A DNA stretch of 64,000 nucleotides from assembly GCF_024137025.1 (NCBI RefSeq), contig NZ_JAMYJR010000023.1:62001-126000 (forward strand), in the 5' to 3' direction. Numbering within the stretch: the stretch's first letter is position 1; each line of letters opens with the position of its first letter. This document shows, one piece after another, positions 37,022-44,986 of this stretch. Origin of the DNA: Paractinoplanes aksuensis (GTDB lineage Bacteria; Actinomycetota; Actinomycetes; Mycobacteriales; Micromonosporaceae). A model generated the notes under the pieces. That model saw nothing but the letters and a program-made list of their open reading frames with translations. It searched no databases and was not told the DNA's origin. Position numbers and translations under genes: made by a program.

Positions 37022-37687
37022 ATGGGCGTCGAAGCGGGGGCGTGGGTCAGAACCGGGTGGACCGCCGGTCTCGCCGTGCTGCTGGCCGTGGGCACGTTTG
37101 TCGCGCTCCCGTCGGTCACCGGGTGCGCGGGCGTGATCGCCGCCGGTTTCGCCGCGTACTCGATCCACTCCGCCCTGCGCGCTCTGTCGCTGCGGTCGAT
37201 GTCACGCTGGGCCACCGCAATGGGATGCGCCCCGGTCGATCCGGCCACCATCGACTGGCCCTGGCAGAACCTGACCCTGCAGGGCAGCAGCCAGGTCCGC
37301 TCGGCCTGGACCGGCGACATCGAGGGCCTGCCGGTGACCTTCGGCGAGGTCCAGTGGTCGGGCGGGGCCTTCTCCGGCGCCGTGATCGACCGCGACGGCA
37401 AGGGCATCTTCGTGGTGGTCGGCCTGCCCCAGGCCCAACCGCCGATGGCCATCCGCTTCCCCCACAAGTTCATCGGCGACTCGCCCCGCCTGGAGCAACC
37501 GGCGGTGCGGCACGCCTTCCGCATCATGGAAATCCCCCCGTTCACGGTGCGCGACACCGAACTCTTCACCGTCGAACCCCGCGACCAGGCCCTCGACCCC
37601 GGCTCCACCTACCGCGCAGTGCGCCGAGCCCTGCATGTCGTCCGCCTGCTCGACATCGGCCCCGACCGCCCCCTCCCGGCCGCCTGA
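37022..37687 (+). CDS. Hypothetical membrane protein, tandem paralogue 1
   Basis: This 221-aa protein has two N-terminal hydrophobic helices (about 11-30 and 36-52), then a soluble domain with WPWQNLTLQG, SGDSPRLEQPAVRHAF-type and ELFTVEPRDQALDP motifs. The family is not recognised. It is followed 34 nt later by a gene for a similar protein. No ribosome site is clear before ATG 37022. Confidence 0.75.
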   Translation: MGVEAGAWVRTGWTAGLAVLLAVGTFVALPSVTGCAGVIAAGFAAYSIHSALRALSLRSMSRWATAMGCAPVDPATIDWPWQNLTLQGSSQVRSAWTGDIEGLPVTFGEVQWSGGAFSGAVIDRDGKGIFVVVGLPQAQPPMAIRFPHKFIGDSPRLEQPAVRHAFRIMEIPPFTVRDTELFTVEPRDQALDPGSTYRAVRRALHVVRLLDIGPDRPLPAA

Positions 37688-37721
37688 TGCCGGCCCGTCC
37701 GCCTTCTGATGGCCGCCCGCG

Positions 37722-38381
37722 ATGCTGATTCGCAAGCGCTGGTGGCAGCCGCTGTGGCTGAGCGTGCTCGTCGTGGCGCTGATGCTGGGCCGCGCGCTCA
37801 ACCGGGGCCGCGACGACTGGTCGGGGACCGTCGCTTTCCTCGTGATCGTCACGGTGACCCCTTCCGCTTTCCTGCTCACCCGCGTCCTGTTCCGCCGTCA
37901 CCTACGACGCTGGGCCGCCCGCGGCGAGTGGACGGAAATCGACCCGGACGAACGCCGCTGGCCCTGGCCGGACGGTCGGATCAAAGTTCCCCGGGCCTGG
38001 CAGCGCGAGATCGATGGGCTGCCGGTGACCTTCGGCGAGATTCGATGGAGGAACCACGACTTCGACGGGACGGTCCCGCGGCGCAAGGGCAAGGGCGCCT
38101 TCGTCGTGGTGCGCCTGCCCCACCCGCAACCGTCGATGGTGCTGCGGCACACCTTCGAGCCGGTGGGCGATTCGCCCCGCCTCGACCAGCCGGCGCTGTT
38201 CGAGGCCTACGTGGCCGGCGAGATCGGACCCTGGGCCGTCCGCGGCGACGAGCTGTTCACCGTCGAGCCGCGCGACGTCTGGCTCGACCCGCAGATCGCC
38301 GACCAGGCCGTGCGGCGGGCGCTACGAACCGTCCAGCTGCTCGACCTCGGCCCCGACACTCCCGGCGCCGAGCCACGGTAG
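37722..38381 (+). CDS. Hypothetical membrane protein, tandem paralogue 2
   Basis: This 219-aa protein has two N-terminal membrane helices and the same soluble domain as its neighbour: RRWPWPDGRIKVP, GLPVTFGEIRW, KGAFVVVRLPHPQPSM, GDSPRLDQPALFEAY and ELFTVEPRDVWLDP. The pair arose by tandem duplication and has diverged most at the N-terminus. Function unknown; same operon as copy 1. Confidence 0.75.
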   Translation: MLIRKRWWQPLWLSVLVVALMLGRALNRGRDDWSGTVAFLVIVTVTPSAFLLTRVLFRRHLRRWAARGEWTEIDPDERRWPWPDGRIKVPRAWQREIDGLPVTFGEIRWRNHDFDGTVPRRKGKGAFVVVRLPHPQPSMVLRHTFEPVGDSPRLDQPALFEAYVAGEIGPWAVRGDELFTVEPRDVWLDPQIADQAVRRALRTVQLLDLGPDTPGAEPR

Positions 38382-38408
38382 CCGGCACCGTCCACCAACT
38401 TCCTGTTT

Positions 38409-39263
38409 CTACCGCTCGCGCACTGTGTCCAGGGTCGGCCAGGGCGGGCCCTCCCGCAGCGCCCGCAGCAGTTCCTCGCCGAACCGGATACCGTTCGGCA
38501 GTTGGTCGCCGATCTTCCAGCGCCACGCCGCGACGATCGCGAGGACGAGCTGCCGGCACTCGTCCAGCAGTTCGTGGTCGACGCCCGGGTAGTGCTCGAC
38601 GACCGCCGCGGGGACGTGGGCGAGATCGAACTCGACCGGCCCCCGGCAGAACGTCTCGAGGTCGATGAACAACGGGCCGTCCTTCGTGCTGAGCACATTG
38701 CCCGGATGCGGCTCGCCGTGGAGCAGTTGTCCGGCGGCGCCACGGTCGTCGATCGCTCGTCGCAGCGCTTCCAGCCGGCCGCCGAGGAACGCACGGTCGG
38801 CGTCACCGAGCCGCGGCGACTGTTCCGGGTCGGCGACCACCGCTTGGGCCTCAGCGACGCGATCCGTGAACCGCGGGGCCGGCCAGTCAACCTGTCGCAG
38901 GCGCACATGCAACAGCTCCAGCGCCTGAGCGAAGTCGGCCGGCGAGACGCCCGCAGTCACCGGCTCGTAGTAGGTCCACAGCGTCACCGCGAAGCCGTCC
39001 CGCGTGTACACCGCCGGGCCGGCCCGCGGCTCCAGGTCGCCCACCGGGCATCCGGCCGCGACGAGTCGCCGAGCGAGCTCGATCTCGAGCTCGGCCGCCC
39101 CGTGCCCCAGCGGGGCGACCCGGGCCAGGACATCAACCGGGACCAGCCGCAGGGCCAGCCGGTTCGAGTTGTGAAGAACGACCGCGTCACCGGCCACCAG
39201 ATCCAGCGAAGCGGCGACCGAGGTGGCCGCCGCGATCGCCCGCGCGACCTCGGGCATCTCCAT
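38409..39263 (-). CDS. Phosphotransferase enzyme family (APH/choline kinase-like) protein
   Basis: This 284-aa kinase-like protein has the catalytic loop LLHGEPHPGNVL (HGDxHxxN type; the first Asp is Glu here) and the metal motif LFIDLETFCRGPVEFDLAH (IDxE). The N-lobe is a shortened version of the eukaryotic-kinase fold. Substrate unknown: an antibiotic, sugar or amino alcohol are all possible. The Asp-to-Glu change in HGEPHPGN is seen in some family members, so activity is not ruled out. Confidence 0.82.
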   Translation of the reverse strand: MEMPEVARAIAAATSVAASLDLVAGDAVVLHNSNRLALRLVPVDVLARVAPLGHGAAELEIELARRLVAAGCPVGDLEPRAGPAVYTRDGFAVTLWTYYEPVTAGVSPADFAQALELLHVRLRQVDWPAPRFTDRVAEAQAVVADPEQSPRLGDADRAFLGGRLEALRRAIDDRGAAGQLLHGEPHPGNVLSTKDGPLFIDLETFCRGPVEFDLAHVPAAVVEHYPGVDHELLDECRQLVLAIVAAWRWKIGDQLPNGIRFGEELLRALREGPPWPTLDTVRER

Positions 39264-39341
39264 GCGCGAATCCTGGCATACCGGCCCCGGGCCGTCTCCC
39301 CGATTTCCGCCGCCCGCGGCCCGCATCCCGGCCGGGTGCGC

Positions 39342-39419
39342 GTTTCCGGAGCCCTAGCGGCAGCTGCCCGAGGCTGCGGTTTCCGGAGCCCTCGCGGCAG
39401 CTGCCGAAGGGCTCCGGAA
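39342..39419 (-). terminator. Terminator after topoisomerase IV A gene, with duplicated left arm
   Basis: The stem TTCCGGAGCCCT / AGGGCTCCGGAA (39381-39392, 39408-39419) is perfect over 12 bp. A 27-nt near-copy of the left arm and loop (GTTTCCGGAGCCCTAGCGGC..., 39342-39368) precedes the true copy (39379-39405), differing by one base. Confidence 0.75.
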
Positions 39420-39425
39420 GAGGCG

Positions 39426-41948
39426 TCAGCCCCGCTCGATGAGGTGGCCGATGATCTGCGGACCCATCAGCACCGCCTCGCCCGAGCCGTCGCGGCGCGC
39501 GTCCGGTTCGGGCAGGTCGATCGGGTCGCCCGTGCTGCTGGCGCCGACCGGGCGCGGACCCACCCACGCCACCGTCAGCCGCGTCTCGCCCTTGAGGAAC
39601 CGCTGCACCCGCACACCGCCGGTCGCGCGCCCCTTGGCCGGGTACGACGCGAACGGGCTCACCTTGACCTGGGTGCCGGTCGACGTCACCACCATCGGCT
39701 CACCGTGGTCGTGGTCGGCCGTGGCGACCGCGTTGAACGAGATCACCTCGGCCCCGGCCGACACGTTGACACCCGCCATGCCGCCACCCTTGAGCCCCTG
39801 GGGCCGCACCGTCTTGGCCGGGAACCGCAGCAGCGCCGCATCCGAGGTCACGAACACCAGCGACTCGGACCCGTCGGTCAGCCACGTGGCCTGCAGCACC
39901 TCGTCCCCGTCCTTGAGGGTGATCACCTCGAACTCGTCGGACCGCACCGGCCACTCCGGGGCACACACCTTGATGACACCCTGCCGCGTGCCCATCGCGA
40001 GCCCCGGCGACCCGGCCGCGCCCAGCGGGGCCAGGCCGACGACCTTCTCGCCCTTCTCCAACGGGACCAGCTCGGACGCCGACATGCCGCCGCGGATCGA
40101 GACTGTGCCCGACTGCTCCGGCAGCACCGGCAGCGGGAGCACGTCGGTCTTGAAGGCCCGCCCCCGGTTGGTGACCAGCAGGATCCGGCCCCGGGCGGTC
40201 GAGTGCACCACGGCCCGTACGGCATCGTGCTTGACCCGGCCCGATCGGCGCCGAGCCTCGGTGGCCTCTTCGCTCTCGGCCGCCGTGCGGGCGATCAGCC
40301 CCGTCGCCGACAGGATGACCTGACACGGGTCGTCGGCCACCTCGAGCGGCCCGGCCGGCGCCGACGCGGCCAGCACCTCTTTGAGGTCACCGTCGATCAG
40401 CGTGGTGCGCCGGGGCGCCCCGAACGTCGCCGCGACCTCGGCCAATTCGTCGGAGACCAACTGCTGCAGCACGTCGAAGTTGTCGAGAATGCGCGACAGC
40501 TCGGCGATCTCGCCCCGCAGCCGCTCCTGCTCGGTCTCGAGCTCGATCCGGTCGAACCGGGTGAGCCGCCGCAGCGGAGTGTCCAGAATGTAGGTGGCCT
40601 GAATGTCGCTGAGGCTGAACTCCTGCATGAGCGCCGCCTTGGCCGAGGCCGCGTCGTCGCTGCCCCGGATGATCGCGACCACCCGGTCGATGTCGATCAG
40701 CGCGATCAGCAGACCGTCGACCAGGTGCAGCCGATCCTGCCGCTTGGTGCGCCGGAACTCGGTGCGCCGCGTGACCACGTCGTACCGGTGCTGCACGAAG
40801 ACCTCGAGCAGCGCCTTGAGCCCCAACGTCTGCGGCTGTCCGTTCACCAGCACCAGGTTGTTGATGCCGAACGACGTCTCGAGCGGCGTCAGCCGATACA
40901 GGTCGGCCAAAAGCGCCTGCGGGTTGACCCCGACCTTGCACTCGATGACCAGCCGAGTGCCGTGCTCCCGGTCGGTGAGGTCTTTGACGTCAGCGATGCC
41001 CACGAGACGAGCCGGCTGCCGCTGCCCCCGCTTGGGCCCGGAAACGTAGAGCTTGCCCTTCACCTCATCGGTGATGGCCTCAATGATCTTCTCGGTGCCT
41101 ACCCCGTACGGAAGCTCGGTCACCGTGATGGCCTGACGACCCCGGCCGCCTTCGAGCAACCCGGTCTGAGCCCGGGCCCGCATGCGCACCACACCACGCC
41201 CGGTCTCGTACGCCCGCCGCACCTCGTCGAGCCCGAGCAGTTGCCCACCGGTCGGCAGATCCGGCCCCGGCACGAAACGCATCAACTTGTCGAGGCTCGC
41301 CTCGGGATGGGTGATCAGATGCTGCGCCGCCGCCACCACCTCACCGAGGTTGTGCGGAATCATGTTGGTGGCCATACCGACCGCGATGCCCGACGTCCCG
41401 TTCACCAACAGGTTCGGAAACGCCGCGGGCAGCACCTTAGGCTCGAGATCAGACCCGTCATAGGTCGACTTGAAGTCGACCGTCCCCTCCCCCAGCTCAC
41501 CGACCAACAACATCGCCTCACGCGACATCCGAGCCTCGGTGTATCTCGCTGCCGCCGGTCCGTCGTCCGGGCTCCCAAAATTTCCATGCCCGTCGATGAG
41601 TGGAGCGTTGAGGGAGAAGTCCTGCGCGAGCCGTACGAGAGCGTCGTAGATTGCGACATCTCCGTGTGGATGGTATTTACCCATCACATCGCCGACAACT
41701 CGGGCACTCTTCACATAAGGGCGGTCAGGGCGGTGGTTCTGCTCCGACATCGACCACAGGATGCGGCGGTGGACGGGCTTGAGGCCGTCACGGGCGTCGG
41801 GGAGGGCGCGCGAGTGAATGACCGAGTACGCGTACTCCAGATAGGAGTCCTCGACCTCGGTGGTGAGCGGGTTGTCGATGACGTGGGCGCCGGCCTGGTC
41901 GAAAGCGGACAGGTCGACGCGGTTGTCGGTGTTCTTGCGGCGTGCCAT
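39426..41948 (-). CDS. parC: DNA topoisomerase IV subunit A (ParC-like)
   Basis: This 840-aa type II topoisomerase subunit cuts and rejoins DNA during decatenation. The N-terminal winged helix and the active-site tyrosine lie in AAARYTEARMS (about 133-143). The QRDR-like region contains RRILWSMSEQ and YHPHGDVAIYDALVRLAQ. The C-terminal beta-pinwheel is present. It follows the ParE-like gene by 14 nt. A gyrase-independent pair of this kind (ParX/ParY in Streptomyces) occurs in Actinomycetes but not in mycobacteria. No gyrase genes are nearby. Confidence 0.9.
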   Translation of the reverse strand: MARRKNTDNRVDLSAFDQAGAHVIDNPLTTEVEDSYLEYAYSVIHSRALPDARDGLKPVHRRILWSMSEQNHRPDRPYVKSARVVGDVMGKYHPHGDVAIYDALVRLAQDFSLNAPLIDGHGNFGSPDDGPAAARYTEARMSREAMLLVGELGEGTVDFKSTYDGSDLEPKVLPAAFPNLLVNGTSGIAVGMATNMIPHNLGEVVAAAQHLITHPEASLDKLMRFVPGPDLPTGGQLLGLDEVRRAYETGRGVVRMRARAQTGLLEGGRGRQAITVTELPYGVGTEKIIEAITDEVKGKLYVSGPKRGQRQPARLVGIADVKDLTDREHGTRLVIECKVGVNPQALLADLYRLTPLETSFGINNLVLVNGQPQTLGLKALLEVFVQHRYDVVTRRTEFRRTKRQDRLHLVDGLLIALIDIDRVVAIIRGSDDAASAKAALMQEFSLSDIQATYILDTPLRRLTRFDRIELETEQERLRGEIAELSRILDNFDVLQQLVSDELAEVAATFGAPRRTTLIDGDLKEVLAASAPAGPLEVADDPCQVILSATGLIARTAAESEEATEARRRSGRVKHDAVRAVVHSTARGRILLVTNRGRAFKTDVLPLPVLPEQSGTVSIRGGMSASELVPLEKGEKVVGLAPLGAAGSPGLAMGTRQGVIKVCAPEWPVRSDEFEVITLKDGDEVLQATWLTDGSESLVFVTSDAALLRFPAKTVRPQGLKGGGMAGVNVSAGAEVISFNAVATADHDHGEPMVVTSTGTQVKVSPFASYPAKGRATGGVRVQRFLKGETRLTVAWVGPRPVGASSTGDPIDLPEPDARRDGSGEAVLMGPQIIGHLIERG

Positions 41949-41962
41949 CTAGCTTCGGCCCC

Positions 41963-44014
41963 TCAGGCGTCGATCGTCTCTTGGTCGATGCGGCCCGCCG
42001 CCTCGATCAGCCAGTTCTTGCGCGGTTCGACCCGCTCGCCCATCAGCAGCTCGAGGGTGGCCTCGGCCCGCTCGGCGTCGTCGAGCGTGATGCGCCGGAC
42101 GGTGCGGGTGGCCGGGTTCATCGTGGTGTCCCACAGCTCGTCGGCGTCCATCTCGCCGAGGCCCTTGAACCGGCTGACCGGCTTGTTGACCGCGCCGCCC
42201 TCGCGCTCGATGCGGCTGACGGTCGCGTCCATCTCTTGCTGGGTGTAGGTGAAGATGGTCTGCGAGTTGCGGCCCTTGGTGACCACTTTGTGCAGCGGCG
42301 GCATGGCGGCGAAGAGCCTGCCCTGTTCGATCACCGGGCGCATGTATTTCGCGAACAGGGTGATCAGCAGGGTGCGGATGTGGGAGCCGTCGACGTCGGC
42401 GTCCGCCATGATCATGACGCGGCCGTAGCGCATGGAGCTCAGTTCGAACGTGCGACCGGAACCGGCCCCCAGCACCTGCACAATGGCCGAGCACTCGGCG
42501 TTGTCGAGCACCTGTTGCAGGGACGCCTTCTGGACATTCAGGATCTTGCCGCGAATGGGCAGCAATGCCTGATATTCCGAGCTTCGGGCCATTCGCGCGG
42601 TTCCGAGGGCGCTGTCCCCTTCTACGATGTAAAGTTCTGATCTTGCGATGCCGGTGGCGCGGCAGTCGACCAGCTTGGGCGGCATTGAAGCGCCCTCGAG
42701 CGCGGTCTTGCGGCGGGCCGCGTCTTTCTGCTGTTTCTGGGTCAGGCGGACGCGGGCCGCGTCGACCACCTTTTGCAGCACCGTGCGGGCCTCGGCCTTG
42801 GTCCTCCGGCCGTCGATCCACTCTTTGACGTGCGCCTCGACCAGGCCCTGGAGCACCCGGGTGATGCCGGCCGTGGACAACTCGTCCTTGGTCTGCGAGG
42901 TGAACTGGGGTTCGGGGATGCGCACGTGGATGACCGCGGTCATGCCCTCGAGCAGGTCGTCGAGGACGGGCGGGTCTTCCTTGGGTTTGAGCAGCCCGCG
43001 CGTGTTGCGGATGGCCTCGGTGAGGGCGCGGACGAGGGCCCGCTCGAAGCCTTTGCGGTGGGTGCCGCCGTGGGTGTTGCGGATCGTGTTGGTGAAGCAC
43101 TCGATGGTGCGCTCGTAGCCGGTGCCCCAGCGGAACGCGATCTCGACCTCGGCCCGGCGCTCGACGTTGGACTGCATCACGCCGTTGGCGTCGGCCGCGT
43201 TCTCCTTGTACGTGCCCTCGCCGTTGACCAGCAGCAGGCCGGAGACCGGCTTGTCGCCCGCGTGGGTGAGGAACTCGACCATGTCGGTGAGCCCGTGCGG
43301 GAAGTGGAAGGTCTCGTTGGTCGTCTCTTCGGCCGTCTCGTCGCGCAGCGTGTACATGACGCCGGGGACGAGGAAGGCCGTGTTGCGCAGCTTGGCCCGG
43401 ACGGCGTCGACGTCGAGCCGGGCCCCGGTCTCGAAGTAGCGGGCGTCGTACCAGTAGCGGATGGACGTGCCCGTGGGCTCGCCGCGCTTCATCCGGCGGA
43501 CGACGCGCAGGCCTGACTCGGGATGAAAGCGGGCCTGCGGGCCGGGACCGTCGAAGGAGCCGGGGACGCCGCGCTGGAACGAGATCTCGTGGACCTTGCC
43601 GTCGCGCTTGACGGTGACGTCGAAGCGCAGCGACAGGGCGTTGACGGCGGAGGCGCCGACGCCGTGCAGGCCGCCGGAGGTCTTGTAGCCGGAGCCGCCG
43701 AACTTGCCGCCGGCGTGGAGCCGGGTGAGCACGAGTTCGACGCCGTTGAGCCCGGACTTGGTGTTGATGGCGGTGGGGATGCCGCGGCCGTCGTCGTCGA
43801 CCTGCAGCGAGCCGTCGGCGTGCAGGATCACCGCCACTTTGGTGGCGTGGCCGCCGACGCCCTCGTCGGTGCAGTTGTCGATGATCTCGTTGGCGAGGTG
43901 GTTGATGCCTCGGCTGTCGGTGGAGCCGATGTACATGCCCGGGCGTTTCCGGACGGCGTCCAGCCCCTCCAGGTGCGTGAGGTCATCAGCCCCGTACAGG
44001 ATCTCCGCGGTCAC
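41963..44014 (-). CDS. parE: DNA topoisomerase IV subunit B (ParE-like)
   Basis: This 683-aa ATPase subunit has the GHKL motifs NEIIDNCTDEG, DDGRGIP and GGLHGVGASAVNAL, the transducer domain, and a TOPRIM domain with EGDSALG (about 459-465) and DADVDGSHIRTLL (about 535-547). The C-terminal tail ends with the GyrB/ParE RFKGLGEMDADELW motif. The GTG at 44014 follows GGGAG. It is the first gene of the parE-parC operon. Confidence 0.92.
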   Translation of the reverse strand: MTAEILYGADDLTHLEGLDAVRKRPGMYIGSTDSRGINHLANEIIDNCTDEGVGGHATKVAVILHADGSLQVDDDGRGIPTAINTKSGLNGVELVLTRLHAGGKFGGSGYKTSGGLHGVGASAVNALSLRFDVTVKRDGKVHEISFQRGVPGSFDGPGPQARFHPESGLRVVRRMKRGEPTGTSIRYWYDARYFETGARLDVDAVRAKLRNTAFLVPGVMYTLRDETAEETTNETFHFPHGLTDMVEFLTHAGDKPVSGLLLVNGEGTYKENAADANGVMQSNVERRAEVEIAFRWGTGYERTIECFTNTIRNTHGGTHRKGFERALVRALTEAIRNTRGLLKPKEDPPVLDDLLEGMTAVIHVRIPEPQFTSQTKDELSTAGITRVLQGLVEAHVKEWIDGRRTKAEARTVLQKVVDAARVRLTQKQQKDAARRKTALEGASMPPKLVDCRATGIARSELYIVEGDSALGTARMARSSEYQALLPIRGKILNVQKASLQQVLDNAECSAIVQVLGAGSGRTFELSSMRYGRVMIMADADVDGSHIRTLLITLFAKYMRPVIEQGRLFAAMPPLHKVVTKGRNSQTIFTYTQQEMDATVSRIEREGGAVNKPVSRFKGLGEMDADELWDTTMNPATRTVRRITLDDAERAEATLELLMGERVEPRKNWLIEAAGRIDQETIDA

Positions 44015-44164
44015 GAGGTGGCACTCCCGATCGGCCCAAGGTGGTGGTCAATTCGCGGCGAGCCTACCGGGACCCTCCGACACTTCTGGTCAACCGAGCC
44101 GGGAGGGCCCACCTGTGAACCGATAATTCGGACAAAAGATATGGTGGGTGACCTACATTACGGC

Positions 44165-44797
44165 TTACGCGGCCGCGGGAACCGCCCACAGGTGGCGCTT
44201 GGCCGTGCGGGCGTGCTGTGGCGCCAGCGCTCGCCAGAGGTCGAGCGGCCGCGGCTTGCCCGAGACCCGTACGGGCGGAAGCTCTTGATAGGCGACGAGC
44301 TGGTCGGTGACCGCCCGGGTCTCGGCGCAGACGACCACCGTGTCGTGCGGGGCGTACGCCTGCAGGCGGGCCGCCGTGCTGACCACGCTGCCACTGATCA
44401 TGCCGTGCCCGAAGTCGCGGGTCGCGTCCACGTCGACGATGACGTCGCCGGTCGCGAGCCCGACCCGGGTGCGGACGGCGAACCGGCCGGCCAGGAGGTG
44501 CCCCCTCAACGCCTCCTGGACCGACAGGCCCACCCGCACCGCCGCAGCGGCCGCCTCCGCGCCGAAGCCGCCCGCGCCGGTGCCGAACACCGCCATCACC
44601 GCGTCCCCGACGTACTTCTCCACCACTCCGCCCCCGGCCCGGACCACGTCGGACACGAGGCCGAAGTAGTCGCGTTGCAACGCGCGGACGTCCGCGCAGT
44701 CCAGCTCGTCGACCAGCGAGGTGAAGCCCACGATGTCGATGAAAAGGACGGTGACGGTCTGACGCCGCTCCTGCTCCGCCATAGCGATTGCGGTCAT
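44165..44797 (-). CDS. Stand-alone class III adenylate/guanylate cyclase domain protein
   Basis: This 210-aa protein contains a cyclase homology domain: FIDIVGFTSLVDEL with the first metal Asp, KYVGDAVMAVFGTG with the second metal Asp and the Lys that usually selects ATP, and GLATGDVIVDV. The transition-state motif, normally VNxAARL, reads VVSTAARLQAY: the Asn is Ser, while the Arg is kept. GGGGGAG precedes the ATG at 44797. It faces a LuxR-type AAA regulator gene across 189 nt. In many actinobacteria these two modules are fused. Confidence 0.82.
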   Translation of the reverse strand: MTAIAMAEQERRQTVTVLFIDIVGFTSLVDELDCADVRALQRDYFGLVSDVVRAGGGVVEKYVGDAVMAVFGTGAGGFGAEAAAAAVRVGLSVQEALRGHLLAGRFAVRTRVGLATGDVIVDVDATRDFGHGMISGSVVSTAARLQAYAPHDTVVVCAETRAVTDQLVAYQELPPVRVSGKPRPLDLWRALAPQHARTAKRHLWAVPAAA

Positions 44798-44986
44798 GTC
44801 TTCACGCTCCCCCAAGTCACTGCTTGCCCCGGGCAGTACGGTGCCAGCCGCAGTCGAGTAGCGGATCTGCAGAACGACGTATCTCCGACAGCGCGCGGAC
44901 ACTGTCGCGCACTAGTGACTTATGTGACGAGAAACCGACCGAACCGCCGAGAACGTGACCGGTCGATGGGCATTAGGGTGACCTTC

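Noticed and set aside
38502..42248. Long plus-strand open frame (1248 codons) opposite the phosphotransferase and topoisomerase IV A
   Set aside because: The minus-strand genes carry complete family motifs; this frame has none.
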